Below are positions 57,201 through 64,000 of a DNA stretch of 64,000 bases, piece after piece. The position numbers and the translations under genes are program-made. The stretch spans positions 1,116,001-1,180,000 of the forward strand of contig JAVHJL010000009.1 of NCBI GenBank assembly GCA_036971715.1, in the 5' to 3' direction. Positions within the stretch are counted from its first letter, which is position 1. The number at the start of each line of letters is the position of its first letter. The notes beneath the pieces are model-generated. The model ran no database searches. It was not told the DNA's origin and saw only the letters and a program-made list of their open reading frames with translations. This DNA comes from Arthrobotrys musiformis. Taxonomy: Eukaryota; Ascomycota; Orbiliomycetes; Orbiliales; Orbiliaceae.

Positions 57201-60200
57201 TTTTTTTTTCGCGCAGTGGATGGATGGATGAAGACCGGACACATAGATACCGAAGAAAAAGACTTCAAGCCGTCCGGGATTTCGTAACTCGAGCTCCCGT
57301 CAATCGCTAGTCATCCCCAGTCTCTCATGGGTCCATGAGCAATGAGATTAAACGTTTAAAAAAACCCATGTCAACTTCAAACCGTTGCAATGTTGTATCG
57401 ATCTCGGAATTCCATCCGAGAAGGAAACCGCGAAACCAACATTTTTTTTACCTTCGTTCTAACGGCCGCATGCAGGTACTTTTTTGTAGTAATGCGGCAC
57501 GAGAATTAGCCACGAGGTGAATTGGTTGCACAACGACCATGCAGTGCAACGAACGTTGGATCTTATCCTTTCACACGCGAAAACCAGCGCGCCGTTGATG
57601 TTGCGTGGGAATGAAGTCTGGGCCAATGCTTGACCGACGTGGCAAATTCCAACTAGTCAACTCCACATGAAAGCTAGCTACCATATCATATCATATGTCC
57701 ACAGCCAAATACCTCAGTAACAATAGACGTTTCTTTGAGGATATGAGTATACGCCACCGGCTTGACCAATTTATTGCGCAGGTATCTGGACGAGAGTATG
57801 CACAACACTCCACACATTCACACCCTCCCGCCTACGCTATCCTCGACTGCCAATATCCTAAGATCGCTAGCTCTAAACACATACAAACAAATAATTCTAG
57901 AATTCTCCCCGCACGCGCCTGACTTCAATATCCAAAATTTCTCGATCACCTCAATTGAAGTCTACACATGATGTCTATTTATAACCGTAGCGCTCTTCTT
58001 TGTTATCCGCCGCCGCACTTTATTAGATCTGAGGAAAGAAGTAATTTAAGTTAAGATTTAAATCTGCCAAAATCGTCGCTAAAGCGGTTACGGTTATAGT
58101 GTAGACACCACAAGAACAACAAGAACCAAAAAAAAAAAAAACGTCATGGTCATGCGCGCTTTGGTCTCTTCTAGAATTGAGGGAAATATCGATTGATTGA
58201 TTGACGGATGCCTTAAATTCATGAAATGTTTTGCAGATCGTATTTCGTAGAAGTCTAACGAGACCACTAGTGGTGGTGTTGACAAGACACTATATACTTA
58301 CCCTCAATATATGCAATAAGCCAACACTGTTCCCGCCATGCGGATATCTAATTCCTCCAAACCCTCAATGCTTAGTATCTCAAACCCAATCATTCTAGAA
58401 AACAAACAAAATCCCTCCTCAAAAACAAAACCAAACATCCAACCTAGCTTATCTCACTATCTATATATAGATAGCCCTACCCGACCGTTAACGAACAATT
58501 AGAACTTCAATACCGCCCTTCCCTTCCCTTTAGTCCCATATCCAAAATCCGTGGCTTGATTTATTTATTTATGTTTACAAATTTTACTATACTCCCCGGC
58601 CGCTCCCGGAGCGTCCTGGCCGGGCGTCTAGTACTTGTAGTTCTACGGCATTAAAAATTGCCCCGCTGACTAGATAAGTTATCTGGCGGGTTGGTGGGAG
58701 TGGTGGGATGATGGTGGGCGTGTCTGTTATTGCGGTGCTAACGTTGGATGCCTACGCTATACGGATGACGTGATAATATGCGAATATCTCCGGCGATTGA
58801 ACATGAAATGGATATTTGTATATGTCAATTTAGAGAATTAATTTATTTATGATTGAAGATGCGGCGCGGGGCACTATACTAGTACTAGCCACAGGTCGGT
58901 GTGTACTCTGAGCAACGCAGAACTTTGTTGCATATTCTCGCTTGGTTTGCTTCCACCACTTTGAGTTCAAGGGAATCGGAAGTTGACGCCGAAGACGCAA
59001 GTCGATTTACGGTCTTATTTAGTTAGACTAAGGCTCTCAAGTCTGTTACAGACCCTTTAAGTCACCCCCAAGCCGACTCCCAAGTCTGCGAAAGTCTACG
59101 GTATTAATATCGTTGATATAGGTATTTGCTACCAATAATTTATATCTTGAGATTCACGACATATAATCCATGACCCGCCGTTGCATTGCATGCAGGTCAG
59201 TGACATCCGCACACACGAACTACCCAACAGAATATCACTAAACAATTATGATGATTGTAGAGGATGGTGGTGAGAATTCTTGAACGGCGCACAAATGGAC
59301 TTGAAAGGTAAGTCCAGAAGCAATTTTTCCCTCAAAAATATCTCATAAACGTTAACGTCTTATAGCCATCTTAGGCCAGTCGCAGCTCTCAAGAACCACT
59401 ATGACAGCACCAACAGCGTTTGGTACCCACGCCCCCCCCCCCCCCCGGACATGGCCGTATGTACTAGCTAGTTTAATAGAATCCTTGGTAAGGTTTAGAA
59501 TAAAGGGTAGTATCGGAGTTCTAAATTTAAAATTTTTGATATAATACGGTGGTGCTCCTCATAGAGTCATGATAAGTAGGTGCGTATTGGTAAACCCATT
59601 GACGACAAGAAGAGAGCGAACTGAACATCAATGACAGGGAGATGTTGAAACTAAATACACCAGGCACCCGTCAAACCTTTTTGGTTACAAGGTCGTTCAT
59701 ATCCGCAAAGAGGATTTCTGGTCTCGCATCCAGTTTTCAAAGCTTCAGTGGCAGCATATATATAAATAAACCGTCTGAGAAGTTAGGCTGAGACCGAAGC
59801 GTCGCCGTACCATACGCGCATGTGTATCTGGTTCACAAAACTCGACAAGGTTGATGGAGTTGATGCATGGTGAATGTGTGTATGTAGATATGAAGTTACC
59901 TACCTCGCTTTGATTTAGGACTCATTGCATATTGACCTTTAGTTATATCGCTAGGGTTCCAATCATATCACGACATGCAAGATCCTTGTATGATATCCCT
60001 CGACGCACATGAAGACAACCTTCCAAACAAGCAATAAACCACACATCTTTATAGCTAGAAGTATAGCGGATATCCGGATATCTCGAACGTCAACTAGGAT
60101 TTCAAGGATTCAAGACACCTAAAATGCCAACGTTCTTTTTTTTTGCAGAAGCTAGAAAGTGGATTTATCTCGTAAACCAAATGCTGCTGCGGTTGCAGTA

Positions 60201-61852
60201 AAGTGGATAGTTCCTAGGTATAATGGCTTTTATATTTTAGATTGGTGATAAGGTTGCTTGTTGCTCTTGATTGATCAATGCACAGATGGGTAGTCCTAGT
60301 CTCGCAGTAGTGCCAGGCCAACACCATGATTCATCTCGATTTCGAGGGACACAATGTATTTGCAATGCATCGATATGTTGGAATGGAGCCCATTTTTTAT
60401 CTTGATAATATTTAATTAATTTTTTGAAAAAAAGGGAAATTGTTCCAACGAGATTAATAGAAGCGCCTGTCTTTGTTCCGTGAACTCGAGTCATCATCCC
60501 TAGCACATATTGACCACCCCGAGACCAGTAGGAACGACCAGGCATATAAAATATAAACATACGTATTACACCTCACATTCCGAATTCCTTCCAAACCTAA
60601 ACCGTCTTCGTATCTATACCGCATGGGAATTTCGCCAACTCGAAAAAAGAACTTGAAGCTATTACATTTCACGAAAATGGACCCCCGTAACTCCGCGGAT
60701 CCGTTTGAGCTGTCTGAATCGGTTTGTACTATGCAAACGCCGTATGAGATTTTGAATAACTTGAAAACCCGCTGCCTTGTGTGACAACAAGATCGTGCGG
60801 GGTATGTTTAGGCTTACGCCTTTATGGATTAGGTATACACTGTCTCGTACCTTAAGACATATAGAACCATCATTAACCCTCTTATCGAAATCCTCCTCTT
60901 ACAATTTGATTCGTCCGATTACCAACAAGGCTTCCGCCGGTGGGTTAGCATTATAACATCAAAGCTTTCGAAGGAACACAAAAGTACCCTACCCGGAATC
61001 GAAAATCCACAGGTTGGGAAATATCCGGCTTGCTGTATTATCGGTATCATAGGAAAACAACTGCATCGATTTGCCTGTTACAAGCTACCATAGTAGGGGA
61101 AGTAGATCTCTAACCCTATTTAGATGAACTGAATCAATCTAGTCATCTCTCGAGTCTGCGAAATTAGTAATGTCCAGCACCCTGTAGTTACTTAGGTACC
61201 GGTATGGTAATAGATACTTCCTTGAGTATCCACACTCCATAATATCTCAAAAACTATAGTTACCGCTATGCTAAGCCAGAACGTCAACCAAAAATCACAC
61301 CAATGAGACAACGACAAGCCATCCCCACCCCCCTCCATACTCCTCCAATTGGCCAAATTTATCTGCAGACCGAAAGATCCAACCAAACCACCCTCGACCA
61401 CGAATCTAACCGATCGATCGATCAGTCACTGCCAGCTAGATAACACATTGGCTACGAAAGCCAAGCGTGTATCAAAATCCCGAGGTCGAAGGGAAATCCG
61501 GTTCCCCACCGACCACGTCGACTTGCAGAATCAGACCCATGTGTTGCACTGCATTGGCTAACGGGATCTGGCTTCGTTGGGATATGCAAGTCATCGTGGT
61601 GTTTTGGGGATTAGTAATACTTCGGATCGATATACTCTATTATCATTGAGAGCGGTGAGGGTGGTTCTGGGTCTTGATTGCTAGATTGGATTTGGAGGGT
61701 GCAACGCGGGGGTATGTTGGATTTATGGAATAGGCTAGCGTGTAAGTTCGCGGCTCCGTTGAAGCTAAGCTTTTGCGACAGCGCCGGGGAAAAAGTCTAA
61801 CCTTCTTCAAATCTACATCTTCAACCGCGATATCTATCAAACGATCACCACA
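54297..61852. other. Gene desert, 7.6 kb
   Basis: No frame here gives a recognisable protein or convincing exons. It contains a purine-rich stretch (55200-55370), GGT/GGA repeats near 55350, GATA/GGAT repeats, AT-rich parts (58550-58860, 60400-60450) and a C15 homopolymer at 59432. It may hold the long SH3-gene leader, a non-coding RNA or decayed repeats. The proximal ~2 kb could include SH3-gene promoter elements. Confidence 0.4.
59432..59446. repeat. C15 homopolymer
   Basis: A run of 15 C followed by two G in otherwise mixed sequence. Such runs are unstable and error-prone in assemblies. Confidence 0.9.
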
Positions 61853-62851
61853 ATGTCGGACCCAGAACCCCCCCAATCAAAAATGGACATCGACCGCCCC
61901 AAAAAATCCAAAAAACGCACCGCCCCAAAGGAAGACGAAGCCTCCTCGTCAGAAGAAGAAGAAAAGGACCTCCTAAACATCGACTTCGAATTCTTCGACC
62001 CCCTCCCGCACGACTTCCACGGCATCAAACTCCTCCTCCGCCAGCTCTTCGACGCCGACGCCAGCCTCCTCGACCTCTCCGCTCTCACCGATATAATCCT
62101 CGACCAGAAACTCGTCGGGTCCACCGTAAAAGTCGACGGGAGGGAGGGTGATCCGTTTTCCTTCTTGAGTTTGCTAAATCTGGAACTCCATTCCGTATGT
62201 TCCCCCCCTTGCATATACATTATAAAAATCGGGTATTGATTATTATAGAACTCCCCGGCGGTGAAAAGTCTCCTGGAATACATAACCTCCCAAACAACCT
62301 CAACCCCACTACACCCCCTCCTCCCCCCGCTCATCGGCGAGAATAGTAAAACGGCCATAATCCTCTCGGAAAGACTGATAAACATGCCGCCCGAGATCTC
62401 CCCGCCATCCTACAAAATGCTTCTGGAGGAAATCTCCTACGCAGTGGAAGACGTACGTCCCCCCTTCCCCCCCAAAAAAAAAAAAAAAAGAGAGAGAGAG
62501 AGACTAACAAAAAAATAGGGAGAACCATACAACTTCACCCACTACCTCCTCCTCTCAAAACTCTACTCAGAAGTCGAATCCACAATCCCCACCTCCCCAC
62601 CCCCCTCCACAAAACGCCAAAAGACAAAATCAAAGAAAAAGTCAAAAGAAGAATTAACCTTCAACTTCCACCCAGAAGACGATATATTCCTGCAAAACGC
62701 AGTGGAAGCCATAACCTACAACTACAAACACTCCCCCCCACCCGAAGCCGCAGATTCAAAAAGAGCCTTCCAGGATGCGGGGATAGTAACAAAAGGCCGA
62801 ATGGTGCTGATGACAAAAGATGGTTTCGAACGGGCTATTTCCCTGCTATAA
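61853..62851 (+). CDS. BCP1: BCP1 (BCCIP-like) nuclear export / ribosome-biogenesis factor
   Basis: Predicted homologue of yeast Bcp1/human BCCIP, a chaperone-like nuclear factor for uL14 (Rpl23) and export of cargo. Exons 61853-62194, 62249-62452 and 62519-62851 join in phase 0 to 292 residues, near the yeast length. The acidic N-terminus (DEASSSEEEEKDLLN) precedes the family stretch IDFEFFDPLPHDFHGIKLLL and LLRQLFDADASLLDLS. DQKLVGSTVKVDG and the YNFTHYLLLSKLY segment, and the C-terminal SKRAFQDAGIVTKGRMVLMT, are typical of Bcp1. The last intron (62453-62518) contains an A16 run, a GA repeat and a CTAAC branch site before its acceptor. Convergent with MDV1. Confidence 0.95.
62474..62503. 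repeat. A16 plus GA dinucleotide repeat within a BCP1 intron
   Basis: Sixteen A followed by about seven GA units in the second intron, ending just before the CTAAC branch-like site at 62504-62508 and only 15 bases from the acceptor. Confidence 0.9.
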
Positions 62852-63186
62852 CCTCCAATCGCAAAATGTATTTTTAGCATAAAAAAAGTTGATAGAGTCT
62901 ACTAATAAACCCAACAAAACATCTGGTATACGAGACAAACAAAATACCGCACCAACAAGGCTACAAAAACCTAAGATCATAAATCGTTGCTCCGCTCAAA
63001 AAAAGACCTTTTCAAAAAAATCTATATACAAATCACATGCCAATGCATAATGCAAAGCCACAAAAGGTCTTCTTTTTTCCCCAAAAAAATCCCAAAGAGA
63101 AGTAAGTCATGGTATCTAATGTACACCCCACCCCATACTCTACACAACCCCCCCCTTTCCATCCCCCATTTTTCTTATATATATAC
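62852..63186. other. Convergent spacer between BCP1 and MDV1
   Basis: 335 bases, A-rich, with both 3' ends. No gene seen. Confidence 0.5.
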
Positions 63187-64000
63187 TCAACAAGTCCAAA
63201 CCCCGACAACTCCATCCCGTCGTCCTTCGACAAGGTATCCCTCCTTCGCTCTAACCCTCTCCACAATCGCTGGCGTGCTCAATCGATCCTCTTTTCCTCC
63301 CTCGGCTCCAGCTCCGCAGTTCCAGTGTCTTCCATCAACCCGGTCGTAGATCTTGGCGTAGTTCTCCCCCGCGGCGGAGACGATCCGTGCGGCGTCGAAT
63401 TGCATTGATGTTATCGGGTGTTCGTAGGCGAAGGCGTCGGAGATGGAGCCCGTTCGGAGGTCCCAGATCTTTTTTTCAATTAGTATATATTTATAAATTA
63501 GGGTAAAGGGAAGGGGGGCTCACTCTTATACTGCGGTCCATGGAGCCGGTTACGAGGTAGGTGTCGTCAAATTGGAGAGCGGTGACGGGACCGGTGTGGC
63601 CTACTAGCGATCGGTGGACTTGTCCGCTCCTCACTGTTCACAATAATTAGTACCCCACACTTAATATTTGGGTAATAGAGGGAAACATACGATCCCAAAG
63701 CCTGACCAAGCCATCAGCTGTACCACAGGCCAAAGCAGCATCGAAGCACTGTAAAGCACCAACAAAGTCGGCATTAGCCTCCGGAAGGTTAGACCGGCTG
63801 TTCGACCGTCCGAGACTGGCGAAGCTCCAGCCGCTATCCTCGGATGCAGCGGTGCTCGAAGCCGTCCATAGTATATCCAGAGTTTGTACGCATCGACCGG
63901 TAGAGAGATCCCATTGACGGAGTGTTTTATCAGCTGAACCAGAAACAAGAGTGCCGTTTTGGAAGTACAATGCGGTGACTTCTCCGATGTGCGAGTCCAG
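63187..64000 (-). CDS. MDV1: MDV1-type mitochondrial fission WD40 adaptor, C-terminal part (5' end beyond window)
   Basis: Predicted mitochondrial division protein 1 homologue, the adaptor linking Fis1 on the outer membrane with the Dnm1 GTPase. Exons in the window (minus strand): from the right edge to 63691, 63633-63524 and 63468-63187; phases agree (C + TG at the first join). The visible frame is WD40 repeats: GEVTALYFQNGTLVSGSADK then TLRQWDL, a Ser-rich loop, ALACGTADGLVRLWD, GHTGPVTALQFDDTYLVTGS, IWDLRTG, and the final SMQFDAARIVSAAGE and DGVVGVWTC. The last repeat pair ends at the stop. The N-terminal Fis1-binding and coiled-coil regions lie right of the window. CAF4 is a paralogue in yeast; filamentous fungi usually have one MDV1-like gene. 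Confidence 0.92.

Noticed and set aside
1..64000. CRISPR arrays, rRNA operons and intact transposons
   Set aside because: No regularly spaced direct repeats, no rRNA-like sequence, and no transposase, reverse transcriptase or integrase frame were seen.

Overview
The window is nuclear DNA of a filamentous ascomycete (Pezizomycotina). The evidence is short GT-AG introns of about 50-110 bases with GTATGT/GTAAGT donors and CTAAC-like branch sites, intron-rich conserved genes, and fungal-specific proteins such as URC4, the LCB3-type phosphatase, a membrane SH3 protein and MDV1. I cannot name the species. All exon joins were worked out by eye from reading frame, splice consensus and recalled family sequence patterns; no alignment was run.

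Layout. At 1-7.6 kb: 5' part of a CLC chloride channel gene (minus), a divergently transcribed Dpb3/POLE4-type histone-fold gene, a single-exon mitochondrial PPR-like gene (minus), a SYN8-type Qc-SNARE and a small mitochondrial protein (minus). A desert follows (7.6-13.5 kb). A small unrecognised gene (13.5-14.1 kb) and a microsatellite-rich leader come next. At 16.5-43.5 kb is a dense housekeeping block: cyclin C (SSN8), Ca2+-dependent mitochondrial carrier (SAL1 type), REV7, importin-9/KAP114 (16 exons), ribokinase, URC4, VPS15, U2 snRNP A' (LEA1), sphingoid base phosphate phosphatase (LCB3 type) and threonine synthase (THR4). At 44.5-48.1 kb, flanked by AT-rich DNA, is the least conventional locus: an eight-exon gene for a predicted 979-residue protein with an unknown N-terminal half, a GTPase domain and a Gly/Ala-rich hydrophobic C-terminus. 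Then come an F-box-like protein and a signal-peptide/Cys-rich/TM/SH3 protein, a second desert (54.3-61.8 kb), BCP1 and the 3' part of MDV1.

Functional links. Ribokinase and URC4 lie in tandem, which fits pyrimidine ribonucleoside salvage and catabolism. CLC, SYN8 and VPS15 all serve endomembrane and vacuolar trafficking, but they are dispersed and this is probably chance. No rRNA, confident tRNA, CRISPR array or intact transposon was seen. The best candidate for something undescribed is the 44.5-48.1 kb GTPase gene; the two deserts and the small gene at 13.5 kb are secondary candidates.
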